7,657 bases of DNA from an uncultured Pseudodesulfovibrio sp. (GCA_947259235.1 CAMYLL010000113.1:1-7657); one strand, 5' to 3'. Shown: positions 1 to 5,543, numbered from the stretch's first letter. Numbers and translations: made by a program. Notes: generated by a model not told the origin, from the sequence alone.

Positions 1-8
1 TCTAGAGC

Positions 9-45
9 AACTTACTTTCAGTTTGAGTTTATAAGACGCTCGCAC
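9..45 (+). repeat. Divergent direct repeat, copy A (copy B at 397-430)
   Basis: AACTTAC (9-15) followed 16 bases later by TAAGACGCTCGCAC (32-45) recurs as AACTTAC (397-403) followed 13 bases later by TAAGACGCTCACAC (417-430). The anchors match at 7 of 7 and 13 of 14 positions in the same order and orientation, while the middle is not conserved. The two copies bracket the palindromic repeats. They may be an old duplication or two sites for one factor. The similarity is short and could be coincidental. Confidence 0.35.
15..29 (+). repeat. 15-bp repeat, inverted copy after hoxY
   Basis: CTTTCAGTTTGAGTT at 15-29 is the exact reverse complement of 5443-5457, which spans the end of the hoxY stop codon and the start of the hoxY-hoxH gap. 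A third, imperfect copy in the same orientation as this one lies at 5587-5600. All three sit in or at the edge of non-coding DNA. By rough count, one exact 15-mer match on either strand is expected about once in twenty windows of this size. It could therefore be chance, though the third copy argues against that. No known element with this end sequence comes to mind. Confidence 0.5.
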
Positions 46-136
46 CTTGCGGTTTGGTAATCCCTTGTGCGGCAGCTGGTGTTTCTGGTGAGGGGCCCCG
101 ACTTGGGGGGACCTTTCTTGGCTCCTGCCGCTTCCC

Positions 137-168
137 CGCGTCATTCCCGCGCAGGCGGGAATCTAGAC
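137..168 (+). repeat. Palindromic intergenic repeat, copy 1
   Basis: These 32 bases are identical to 202-233. The core is ATTCCC-N8-GGGAAT, a palindromic unit able to fold as a hairpin, preceded by GCGTC and followed by CTAGAC. The pattern matches the dRS3-type repeat described in Neisseria and very similar dispersed repeats in many other proteobacterial genomes. Such units are often targets for insertion or recombination and can act as transcript-stabilising hairpins. Family membership is inferred from the pattern only. Confidence 0.85.
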
Positions 169-201
169 GTTAGCGTGGCTCTCAGGGCCTCACAGGGGGG
201 G

Positions 202-233
202 CGCGTCATTCCCGCGCAGGCGGGAATCTAGAC
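202..233 (+). repeat. Palindromic intergenic repeat, copy 2
   Basis: This is an identical 32-bp copy of 137-168, in the same orientation and 65 bp downstream. The match breaks at both ends (base 136 versus 201, and 169 versus 234), which defines the unit. It is followed after 15 bases by the inverted copy at 249-276. Confidence 0.85.
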
Positions 234-248
234 TACCCGCGCCCGCTA

Positions 249-276
249 CTGGATTCCCGCTTGCGCGGGAATGACG
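249..276 (-). repeat. Palindromic intergenic repeat, inverted copy 3
   Basis: The reverse complement of this stretch matches bases 204-231 at 26 of 28 positions and keeps the ATTCCC-N8-GGGAAT core. With copy 2 it can form a 28-bp stem with two mismatches and a 17-base loop (232-248). Such head-to-head pairs are typical of REP/BIME-like arrangements. A long hairpin here could terminate or protect transcripts arriving from an upstream gene, although no T-run follows. Confidence 0.8.
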
Positions 277-384
277 ATACTGTGCCTACGGCAAACCGCG
301 AGGTGCGCTCTTTTAGGCGTTGGGCAGATGAGAACTTACCCATCGACAGCCCAATGGATTGGCTTCGCTGGGATTTTCGATCAC

Positions 385-410
385 GCGGCAGGTAAAAACT
401 TACCTGCCGC
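385..410 (+). other. Perfect 11-bp hairpin with 4-base loop
   Basis: GCGGCAGGTAA (385-395) and TTACCTGCCGC (400-410) are exact reverse complements separated by AAAC. The stem is strong, but no T-run follows on the + strand, so it is not a standard intrinsic terminator. It could be an operator-type dyad or an RNA stem in the leader upstream of hypA. The 7-base GCGGCAG / CTGCCGC pair also occurs at 69-75 and 125-131. Confidence 0.6.
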
Positions 411-430
411 TCGCCTTAAGACGCTCACAC
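397..430 (+). repeat. Divergent direct repeat, copy B (copy A at 9-45)
   Basis: This is the second copy of the AACTTAC / TAAGACGCTCnCAC pair described at 9-45. Its first half overlaps the right arm of the 385-410 hairpin, so a hairpin may have replaced the middle of the ancestral repeat. Confidence 0.35.
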
Positions 431-461
431 ATTTCTGCCCTTGGCACACGCGCCCGCTTGA

Positions 462-485
462 ATTAGACTGCTCATGCAGTCGAAT
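462..485 (+). other. Hairpin with 10-base arms upstream of hypA
   Basis: ATTAGACTGC (462-471) and GCAGTCGAAT (476-485) pair at 9 of 10 positions around the loop TCAT. It lies about 140 bp upstream of hypA, and its role is unknown. I looked for an FNR-type TTGAT-N4-ATCAA box and found none. Confidence 0.45.
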
Positions 486-515
486 GCATTGCATGCGTCT
501 GCTTGCGGGGCGAAA

Positions 516-550
516 TTGGTCGTATTTGAGTCAAGTTTACGAGCGACCAA
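516..550 (+). promoter_or_regulatory. Candidate operator-like dyad upstream of hypA
   Basis: TTGGTCG (516-522) and CGACCAA (544-550) are perfect inverted repeats. Nested within them are TCGTA / TACGA (520-524 and 538-542) and the small palindrome TTGAGTCAA (526-534), all centred near 530-533. The nested symmetry about 75-110 bp upstream of the hypA start fits a site for a dimeric regulator. No known consensus is recognised, so this is a candidate by symmetry and position only. Confidence 0.35.
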
Positions 551-623
551 CGGGAGCGGGCAAACGTCTTTCGAGCGGCAGCTCGCAGAAAAATTCTTTT
601 AGTTGCAGACTTGAGGGCCAGTC

Positions 624-989
624 ATGCACGAGTTTTCCGTTGCCGAAAGCTTGGTCGAACAGATCGGCGAAATTGTCGCCGAAAACGGCCTGGCGGAGGT
701 CGATCGGGTGGAGCTGGAAGTCGGCGAGCTGCGGCAAGTGGTTCCCGAGATCCTGCAGCTGGCGTTTCGGGAAACGGCCCGCGACACGCCGGCGGAGGCT
801 GCCGAGCTCGTGCTGAAGGAAGTCGAGGCCCGCGCGGAGTGCCGACGCTGCCGTCGTACTTTCCGTCCCGATCCCTGGGATTATAGCTGTCCCGCCTGCG
901 ACGTGGCGGACGCCAAGGTGCTGGCCGGGGATGGCCTCGTTCTCAAGTCCGTCGTAGCCAGCGAATCTTCAGGAGTCGCCGTCGTATGA
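624..989 (+). CDS. hypA: Hydrogenase nickel-insertion protein HypA
   Basis: The 121-residue cytosolic metallochaperone HypA binds nickel and, with the GTPase HypB, inserts it into the large-subunit precursor, here HoxH. The protein begins MHEFSV, matching the MHE start of the family in which the first residues (Met1, His2, Glu3) form the Ni site. The zinc site is two CxxC pairs, Cys73/Cys76 and Cys89/Cys92. The length is normal for the family. The start is supported by GAGGG (613-617) six bases upstream and by the obligatory N-terminal Met-His. It overlaps hypB by 4 bp (ATGA), so the two are translationally coupled and in one operon. This is the first gene of the cluster in the window. Confidence 0.95.
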   Translation: MHEFSVAESLVEQIGEIVAENGLAEVDRVELEVGELRQVVPEILQLAFRETARDTPAEAAELVLKEVEARAECRRCRRTFRPDPWDYSCPACDVADAKVLAGDGLVLKSVVASESSGVAVV

Positions 990-1675
990 AAGTCAACGTG
1001 GTCCGAAATGTCCTCCAGGCCAACGACCTTGTCGCCGACGAGTGTCGGAAACGGTTCCGGAAGGCCGGCGCGCTCGCCGTGAATCTGATCAGTGCTCCCG
1101 GCAGCGGAAAGACCACCCTGCTCGAAAGAACGCTTCCGGCCCTGCAGCCGGAGTTCAAGTCGATCGTGATCGTGGGAGACCTGGAAACCACCCGAGATGC
1201 GGATAGGCTGGAGCCGCTGGCACACCAGGTCGTGCAGATCAACACCGGCATGAGCTGCCACCTCTATGCCAATCAGGTCGCGCAGAGTCTGGAGGGACTG
1301 GCACTGGAAGCGGCCCAATTCCTGTTCATTGAGAACGTTGGCAACATGGTCTGTCCGGGCGAGTTCGATCTGGGCGAGAATCTGAAGGTGGTGCTCTACA
1401 GTGTGCCGGAGGGGGACGACAAGGTCGCCAAGTACCCGACCATTTTTCGCGTGGCGGACCTCGTGCTGCTGACCAAGGCGGACTTGCTGGGCACCCTCGC
1501 TTTTGATCGGGAGCGCGTCCGCCAGGACATCGCCCGCTTGAACGCCAACGTCCAGATCCTGGAAGTATCCGCCGAGACGGGTATGGAGCAATGGTGGGCC
1601 TGGTTGCGCGCGCGACGCGAAGAGGGGCTGGCCCGAGAAGCGAGGTGTGTCACCGAGGCGTTGGCCGAAACATAA
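986..1675 (+). CDS. hypB: Hydrogenase nickel-incorporation GTPase HypB
   Basis: The 229-residue SIMIBI-class GTPase HypB works with HypA in GTP-dependent nickel delivery to the hydrogenase large subunit. Visible motifs are the P-loop SAPGSGKTT at about 36-44, the GDLETTRDAD segment at 64-73, ENVGN at 116-120 and the TKAD guanine-specificity motif at 163-166. The metal site of the G domain is Cys91-His92 plus Cys123, with the usual spacing of 32. The protein lacks both the N-terminal CxxCGC nickel motif and the His-rich stretch found in some HypBs, so it is a minimal, G-domain-only form. The usual CHLDA reads CHLYA here, a position that varies in the family. AGGAG (971-975) lies 10 bases before the start, inside the end of hypA. 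Confidence 0.95.
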   Translation: MKVNVVRNVLQANDLVADECRKRFRKAGALAVNLISAPGSGKTTLLERTLPALQPEFKSIVIVGDLETTRDADRLEPLAHQVVQINTGMSCHLYANQVAQSLEGLALEAAQFLFIENVGNMVCPGEFDLGENLKVVLYSVPEGDDKVAKYPTIFRVADLVLLTKADLLGTLAFDRERVRQDIARLNANVQILEVSAETGMEQWWAWLRARREEGLAREARCVTEALAET

Positions 1676-1720
1676 TGCGAACAGCATGCGGACGACGCAA
1701 ACCAGAAAGGAGAAAAACAC

Positions 1721-2173
1721 ATGGATCCCATTTATGTGAAGGAGATCATCAGGGAAAAGGGGGCGAAAGTCTGGACCATTTCCCCGGACGTCACGGCCTT
1801 CCAGGCGCTGGAGAAGATGGCGGACAAGAATATTGGGGCTTTGGTGGTCACGGAAAGCGAAGATAAGGTGGTGGGCATCATGTCCGAGCGCGACTACGCA
1901 CGCAAGGTGGTCCTCCGCGGCAAGGTGTCGAAGGCAATTCGCGTCTCCGAGATCATGACTACCGACGTGCTGGGCGTCTGCCTGGACAATACCTGCGAGG
2001 ACTGCATGCAGCTGTTTACCAGCAAGCGGATCCGCCACCTGCCGGTCGTGGAAAGCGGCAAGTTGGTAGGCCTCGTCAGCATCGGTGACGTGGTCAACAA
2101 GATTATCTCGAAGCAAAAGACGACCTTGTCCGACCTGGAAAAGTTTATTTCGGGCGCTGGATACGGCGCTTGA
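1721..2173 (+). CDS. Two-CBS-domain protein embedded in the hox operon
   Basis: This 150-residue soluble protein is a tandem pair of CBS domains, about 5-65 and 72-130, with a short C-terminal tail and no fused enzyme domain. CBS pairs (Bateman modules) commonly bind AMP, ATP, NAD or S-adenosylmethionine. The ribose-binding GxxS/TxxD pattern is intact in both halves (Gly52-Ser55-Asp58 and Gly117-Ser120-Asp123), so ligand binding is plausible. No membrane segment is seen. Cys87, Cys92 and Cys95 cluster at the start of the second domain; Cys95 is common in such proteins, the others less so. AAGGAG (1707-1712) is 8 bases from the start. It lies 45 bp after hypB and 47 bp before hoxF, on the same strand, implying cotranscription. 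A role as an energy or redox sensor for the hydrogenase is inferred from position only. Confidence 0.9.
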   Translation: MDPIYVKEIIREKGAKVWTISPDVTAFQALEKMADKNIGALVVTESEDKVVGIMSERDYARKVVLRGKVSKAIRVSEIMTTDVLGVCLDNTCEDCMQLFTSKRIRHLPVVESGKLVGLVSIGDVVNKIISKQKTTLSDLEKFISGAGYGA

Positions 2174-2221
2174 GGTCTGACGAAAACACGAACGGCATCT
2201 AACAGAACAGGAACGCTAGAG

Positions 2222-4045
2222 ATGAATCCGGAAGCAAAAGCCTTCATGATTGGGGTCTGCCGCGAGTACGGTTCCGACCGTACGCGCCTGATGGATATCG
2301 TGCGACGGATCCAGGAGCAGGAGCGTCATGTGTCGCTGGAGGCGATGGAGCTCATTGCCGAAGAACTGGGGATCGAATCCGTGGAAGTACGGAGCCTGGT
2401 CTCCTTTTACAGTTTCTTCTCCGAGAAGCCCCAGGGGAAGATCGTCATCCGCGTCTGCAACGACGTCGTGGACCTGATGCAGGGCGGCGCGGAGGTGAGC
2501 CGCGCCTTCGAGGCGGCTCTGGGGATCCTGGTGGGGCAGACCACCGCCGACGGAAAGTTTACCCTGGAGCATACGCCCTGCATCGGCATGTGTGACCAGG
2601 CACCGGCCATCCTCGTGAATCACGTAGTCTGCACCCGGTTGAGCGCGGCACAAGTTCCCCGGATGGTGGAGATCCTCAAGCGTACAGGGGACCCCCAGGC
2701 CCTGGTGACGCAATACGGCGGGGGCAACAACGAGGACGAACGAATTCGATCCATGGTCCAGAACTCGATCCGCCGCGAGGGGGAGGTCCTGCTGGCGCCA
2801 CGGGAGGCGGAGGCGGGCCTGCGCCAGGCGGTTGCCATGCAACCGGAGGACGTGGTCCGGTCGATCAAGGACGCGGGACTGCGAGGATGCGGGGGAGCCG
2901 GTTTCCCGACCGGGATGAAATGGGAGTTTACCCGGAAAGCCGCGGGCGACCGCAAGTTCCTGATCTGTAATGCCGACGAAGGCGAACCAGGAACGTTCAA
3001 GGATCGTGTGCTGCTCACGGAAAAGTTCGATCTCCTCTGCGAAGGGATGGCGGTTGCGGGGTATGCCATCGGCGCGCAAGAAGGGATCATCTACCTGCGT
3101 GGCGAGTACGCCTACCTGCAGGCGTTTCTCGAGTCGATCCTGGCCAGGCGGCGGAAGGAGGGGTTGCTGGGCACCGAGATTCTGGGCCAGAAAGGATTTG
3201 ACTTCGACATTCGTATCCAGATGGGCGGTGGCGCTTACATTTGTGGTGAGGAGAGCGCATTGATCAGTTCCTGCGAGGGCCTGCGGGGCGACCCGAAGAC
3301 CCGCCCGCCGTTTCCCGCCCAGAAGGGATACCTGGGTTGTCCGACCAGTGTGAACAACGTGGAAACGCTGTGCACGGTGGCTTGCATCCTGGAGCGAGGC
3401 GCCGATGCGTACCGGGCTCTGGGCACGTCGCAGAGTGCGGGCACCAAGCTGCTGAGCGTGTCGGGCGACTGCGAATGGCCGGGGATCTACGAGTTTCCTT
3501 TTGGCGTTTCGCTGCACGAGATCCTCCAGGAATGTGGCGCCACCGACGCGCAGGCGGTCCTGGTGGGGGGGCCATCGGGCACCTTTGTCGATCCCGCGCA
3601 ATTCAATCGGACCATCTGTTTTAGCGATCTGAGTACCGGGGGCGCGGTGGTCGTCTTCGGACCGCACCGGAACCTGTTGCGGATTGCCGGCGAGTACCTC
3701 GACTTCTTCATTGAGGAGAGCTGCGGGTACTGCACGCCTTGCCGGGCCGGTACGGTGCTGATGAAGCAACGGTTTGAGGAGGTGTTGGCAGGCCGCGGCA
3801 ACCAGAGTGACCTGGACTATCTCGTGGAACTTGGCCGCACCATCAAGAGCACCAGTCGCTGCGGCCTGGGGCAGACCGCTTGCAACCCGGTGCTGACCAC
3901 GATCGCCAATTTCCGTCCGCTCTACAGCGCCTTGCAGAAGGCGCCCGACGACAATCACAAGGCCTCCTTTGACATCTACGGGGCCCTGCGAGACCACGAA
4001 GCGCTGGCGGGTCGCACTTCGGAGATCTTTCCCCACACCAACTGA
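2222..4045 (+). CDS. hoxF: NAD-reducing hydrogenase diaphorase subunit HoxF (HoxE-like domain fused)
   Basis: The 607-residue flavoprotein subunit HoxF exchanges electrons between NAD(H) and FeS clusters through FMN. Residues 1 to about 155 are a NuoE/HoxE-like thioredoxin-fold domain and about 185-550 are NuoF-like. The nucleotide and FMN sites include the glycine-rich loop at 221-229, CNADEGEPG from Cys249 and the AYICGEES segment around Cys341. The C-terminal [4Fe-4S] ligands are Cys501, Cys504, Cys507 and Cys547. In the NuoE-like part, Cys79, Cys120 and Cys124 are present, but the expected second ligand is Asp84. The loop reads GCGGAGF where GRGGAGF is usual (Cys223). The length and fusion match Ralstonia-type HoxF (about 600 residues). 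AGGA (2209-2212) is 9 bases from the start. hoxU follows almost at once. Hydrogenase rather than complex I is indicated by the hoxUYH context. Confidence 0.95.
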   Translation: MNPEAKAFMIGVCREYGSDRTRLMDIVRRIQEQERHVSLEAMELIAEELGIESVEVRSLVSFYSFFSEKPQGKIVIRVCNDVVDLMQGGAEVSRAFEAALGILVGQTTADGKFTLEHTPCIGMCDQAPAILVNHVVCTRLSAAQVPRMVEILKRTGDPQALVTQYGGGNNEDERIRSMVQNSIRREGEVLLAPREAEAGLRQAVAMQPEDVVRSIKDAGLRGCGGAGFPTGMKWEFTRKAAGDRKFLICNADEGEPGTFKDRVLLTEKFDLLCEGMAVAGYAIGAQEGIIYLRGEYAYLQAFLESILARRRKEGLLGTEILGQKGFDFDIRIQMGGGAYICGEESALISSCEGLRGDPKTRPPFPAQKGYLGCPTSVNNVETLCTVACILERGADAYRALGTSQSAGTKLLSVSGDCEWPGIYEFPFGVSLHEILQECGATDAQAVLVGGPSGTFVDPAQFNRTICFSDLSTGGAVVVFGPHRNLLRIAGEYLDFFIEESCGYCTPCRAGTVLMKQRFEEVLAGRGNQSDLDYLVELGRTIKSTSRCGLGQTACNPVLTTIANFRPLYSALQKAPDDNHKASFDIYGALRDHEALAGRTSEIFPHTN

Positions 4046-4047
4046 GG
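4044..4047 (+). promoter_or_regulatory. Ribosome binding site that decides the hoxU start
   Basis: GAGG overlaps the hoxF stop codon (TGA, 4043-4045). It is one base from the ATG at 4049, too close to serve it, but 7 bases from the in-frame ATG at 4055, a normal spacing. The second ATG is therefore preferred. The overlap also suggests translational coupling of hoxF and hoxU. Confidence 0.7.
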
Positions 4048-4054
4048 TATGTCC

Positions 4055-4759
4055 ATGAGCAAAGATAAAATCACGTTCACCATCGACGGCTGCGAGGTCA
4101 CCGCCCAGCCCGGGCAGACTGTGATGCAGGCTGCGGACGCGGCGAATATTCGCATCCCTCAGCTCTGTTACCTGGAGGGGCTGACTCCGCACGGCAGCTG
4201 CAGGGTTTGTATCGTCAAGGCCAACGGGAGGCTCGATACCAGTTGCACGCTGCCGGCAGTTGAGGGGATGGTGGTCGAAAACAATACCGAGGAAATCAAC
4301 GAGTACCGCCGGGACCTGGTGGACATGCTGTTCGTGGAGGGCAACCACATCTGTCCCTCCTGTGAAAAGAGTGGGGACTGCGAACTGCAGGGGGTGGCTT
4401 ACGAGCTCGGCATTACCGCGCCGAAGTATCCCTACCAGTTTCCGCGGCGCGAAACGGACGCCAGCCATCCGGACATTTTCCTCGACCTGAACCGGTGCAT
4501 TCTCTGTGCACGCTGCGTCCAGACGTCCCGCGACCTCGACGGAAAAACGGTTTTCGAATTCGTGGGGCGGGGCCCCGACAAGAAGCTCGCGATCCGGCCC
4601 GGAGCCCGCCTGGCGGACACGGAATTGGATATCACCGACCAAGTGGTGGGGTCGTGCCCGGTGGGAACCATCCTCAAGAAGCGCGTCGGATTCGCCGTTC
4701 CGGTTGGCGAACGCACCTACGACAAGGAACCGCACCCGGAACAACCCGTTTCCGAATAA
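4055..4759 (+). CDS. hoxU: NAD-reducing hydrogenase diaphorase subunit HoxU
   Basis: HoxU (234 residues from 4055, or 236 from 4049) is the FeS wire between HoxF and HoxY, homologous to the N-terminal part of NuoG. The plant-type [2Fe-2S] site is Cys38, Cys49, Cys52 and Cys64. The next cluster site, of the NuoG His-Cys3 kind, is His98 with Cys100, Cys103 and Cys109, in the short HxCxxCxxxxxC form typical of HoxU. A ferredoxin-like [4Fe-4S] site follows with Cys148, Cys151, Cys154 and Cys201. All cluster ligands are intact and the length is normal. It starts within 10 bases of the hoxF stop. A 139-bp gap with two hairpins separates it from hoxY, which is unusual for genes of one complex. Confidence 0.95.
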   Translation: MSKDKITFTIDGCEVTAQPGQTVMQAADAANIRIPQLCYLEGLTPHGSCRVCIVKANGRLDTSCTLPAVEGMVVENNTEEINEYRRDLVDMLFVEGNHICPSCEKSGDCELQGVAYELGITAPKYPYQFPRRETDASHPDIFLDLNRCILCARCVQTSRDLDGKTVFEFVGRGPDKKLAIRPGARLADTELDITDQVVGSCPVGTILKKRVGFAVPVGERTYDKEPHPEQPVSE

Positions 4760-4766
4760 ATTGCAT

Positions 4767-4803
4767 TTCCTGAGATAGCGGCCGGAGGCCGCCATCTCAG
4801 GAA
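4767..4803 (+). other. Strong 17-bp hairpin just after hoxU
   Basis: Bases 4767-4783 pair with 4787-4803 at 16 of 17 positions around a GGA loop. The single mismatch is A4777 with C4793. The inner part is GC-rich (GCGGCC / GGCCGC). It begins 8 bases after the hoxU stop and is followed by an A-rich stretch, not a T-run, so it is not a standard intrinsic terminator on either strand. An mRNA-stabilising or processing hairpin that lets hoxFU and hoxYH be expressed at different levels is plausible but inferred. Confidence 0.75.
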
Positions 4804-4841
4804 GGAAAAAGGGATAGTTGAAGCGGCTCAATTCATCTTAC

Positions 4842-4870
4842 TTCTGAAAGAACGGCCAGTTTTTTCAGAA
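4842..4870 (+). other. Second hairpin in the hoxU-hoxY gap, next to the hoxY ribosome site
   Basis: TTCTGAAAGAAC (4842-4853) pairs with GTTTTTTCAGAA (4859-4870) over 12 positions, one of them a G-T wobble, around a 5-base loop. It ends 17 bases before the hoxY ribosome binding site AGAGG (4888-4892). It could influence hoxY translation or protect the 5' end of a processed hoxYH message. A T-run (4860-4865) lies within the right arm, not after the stem, so it is not a clear terminator. Confidence 0.6.
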
Positions 4871-4898
4871 ACTGCAGGAATAAAGAAAGAGGCGATTT

Positions 4899-5444
4899 AT
4901 GGACAAACCAAAGCTCGCAACCTGTTCGCTGGCGGGATGCTTCGGGTGTCACATGTCAATCCTGGACATCGACGAGCGTATTCTCGATCTCGTGGACCTG
5001 GTGGATTTTGACAAGAGTCCGATCAACGACAAAAAGGCGTTTACCGATCGCTGCCTGGTGGGGCTGCTGGAGGGCGGCTGCTCCACCGAGGAGAATGTGC
5101 ACGTTCTGGAGAGTTTTCGGAACAGCTGCGACATCCTGATCTCCGTTGGCGCCTGTGCGATTACGGGGGGCATCCCCGCCATGCGCAACAACATCCCGCT
5201 GACCGAGTGCCTCAGCGAGGCCTACCTGGACGGCCCGACCGTGTACAACCCGGGCCGGGTTTTGCCGAGCGATCCTGAAATCCCGCTCTGCCTCAACAAT
5301 GTCTACCCCTGCCATGAAGTGGTGAAGATCGACTACTTTCTGCCCGGCTGCCCTCCCTCCGCGGATACCATCTGGGAAGGGCTGGTGGCGTTGCTGAGCG
5401 GCAAACCGCTCGACCTGCCGTATCAACTTGTGAAATATGATTAA
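4899..5444 (+). CDS. hoxY: NAD-reducing hydrogenase small subunit HoxY
   Basis: The 181-residue small subunit HoxY carries the [4Fe-4S] cluster nearest the NiFe site and passes electrons to HoxU. Cluster ligands are Cys14 and Cys17 (AGCFGCH), Cys86 (VGACAITGG) and Cys151 (LPGCPP). There is no Tat signal peptide and the protein lacks the extra C-terminal cluster domain of membrane-bound uptake enzymes, so it is a short, cytoplasmic group 3 type. The YPCHEVVK segment and the Tyr-Asp end also resemble Ralstonia HoxY as I recall it. Cys61 in EGGC, where many relatives have EGGV, is an extra cysteine close to the cluster region. AGAGG (4888-4892) is 6 bases from the start. Confidence 0.95.
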   Translation: MDKPKLATCSLAGCFGCHMSILDIDERILDLVDLVDFDKSPINDKKAFTDRCLVGLLEGGCSTEENVHVLESFRNSCDILISVGACAITGGIPAMRNNIPLTECLSEAYLDGPTVYNPGRVLPSDPEIPLCLNNVYPCHEVVKIDYFLPGCPPSADTIWEGLVALLSGKPLDLPYQLVKYD

Positions 5445-5503
5445 CTCAAACTGAAAGCAAGGCTTCCATGCAGCCGGTAAAGCCCGGGAAATCAAGCACG
5501 TTT

Positions 5504-5535
5504 CCAGCGCCGTAGCGGTTCGCAACTGGCGCTGG
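5504..5535 (+). other. Extended hairpin in the hoxY-hoxH gap
   Basis: CCAGCGCC (5504-5511) and GGCGCTGG (5528-5535) are perfect reverse complements. The 16 bases between them continue the stem: GTAGCG pairs with CGCAAC apart from one A-A mismatch, around a GTT loop, leaving one bulged T. The result is a nearly continuous 14-pair stem. No T-run follows. It is a likely RNA structure in the hoxYH message. Confidence 0.6.
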
Positions 5536-5543
5536 CTGACAGG

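Larger units (their letters stand above)
1..623. other. Long non-coding region upstream of hypA
   Basis: I find no credible gene in these 623 bases. The one fairly long open frame, 271-816 on the + strand, begins inside a palindromic repeat and runs out of frame into hypA, and its protein resembles nothing I know. The region instead holds palindromic repeats (137-276), three hairpins or dyads (385-410, 462-485, 516-550) and two short sequence pairs that recur elsewhere (9-45 with 397-430, and 15-29 with 5443-5457). The operon promoter is presumably here, but I could not identify convincing -35/-10 or -24/-12 elements. Confidence 0.75.

Noticed and set aside
1..6. TCTAGA at the window start as a cloning-site border or part of another repeat copy
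   Set aside because: Six bases match the end of the palindromic repeats and also an XbaI site; this is too little to decide either.
137..276. CRISPR array
   Set aside because: There are only two direct copies and one inverted copy, with unequal spacing and no further units; the unit is a palindromic intergenic repeat.
441..462. Possible sigma-54 promoter (TGGCAC at 442-447)
   Set aside because: The downstream GC is one base off the strict GG-N10-GC spacing and the TTGC element is missing at the right distance.
271..816. 181-codon open frame on the + strand ahead of and across hypA
   Set aside because: It starts inside a palindromic repeat, overlaps hypA out of frame, and its protein has no family features.
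4049..4054. First ATG of hoxU as the start
   Set aside because: GAGG is only one base away from it, whereas spacing to the ATG at 4055 is 7 bases.
2216..4831. 871-codon open frame on the minus strand
   Set aside because: It lies antisense to hoxF and hoxU, has no recognisable domain, and long antisense frames are expected opposite GC-rich genes with biased third positions.
4767..4870. Intrinsic terminator ending a hoxFU transcript
   Set aside because: Neither hairpin is followed by a T-run, so only a structural element is claimed.
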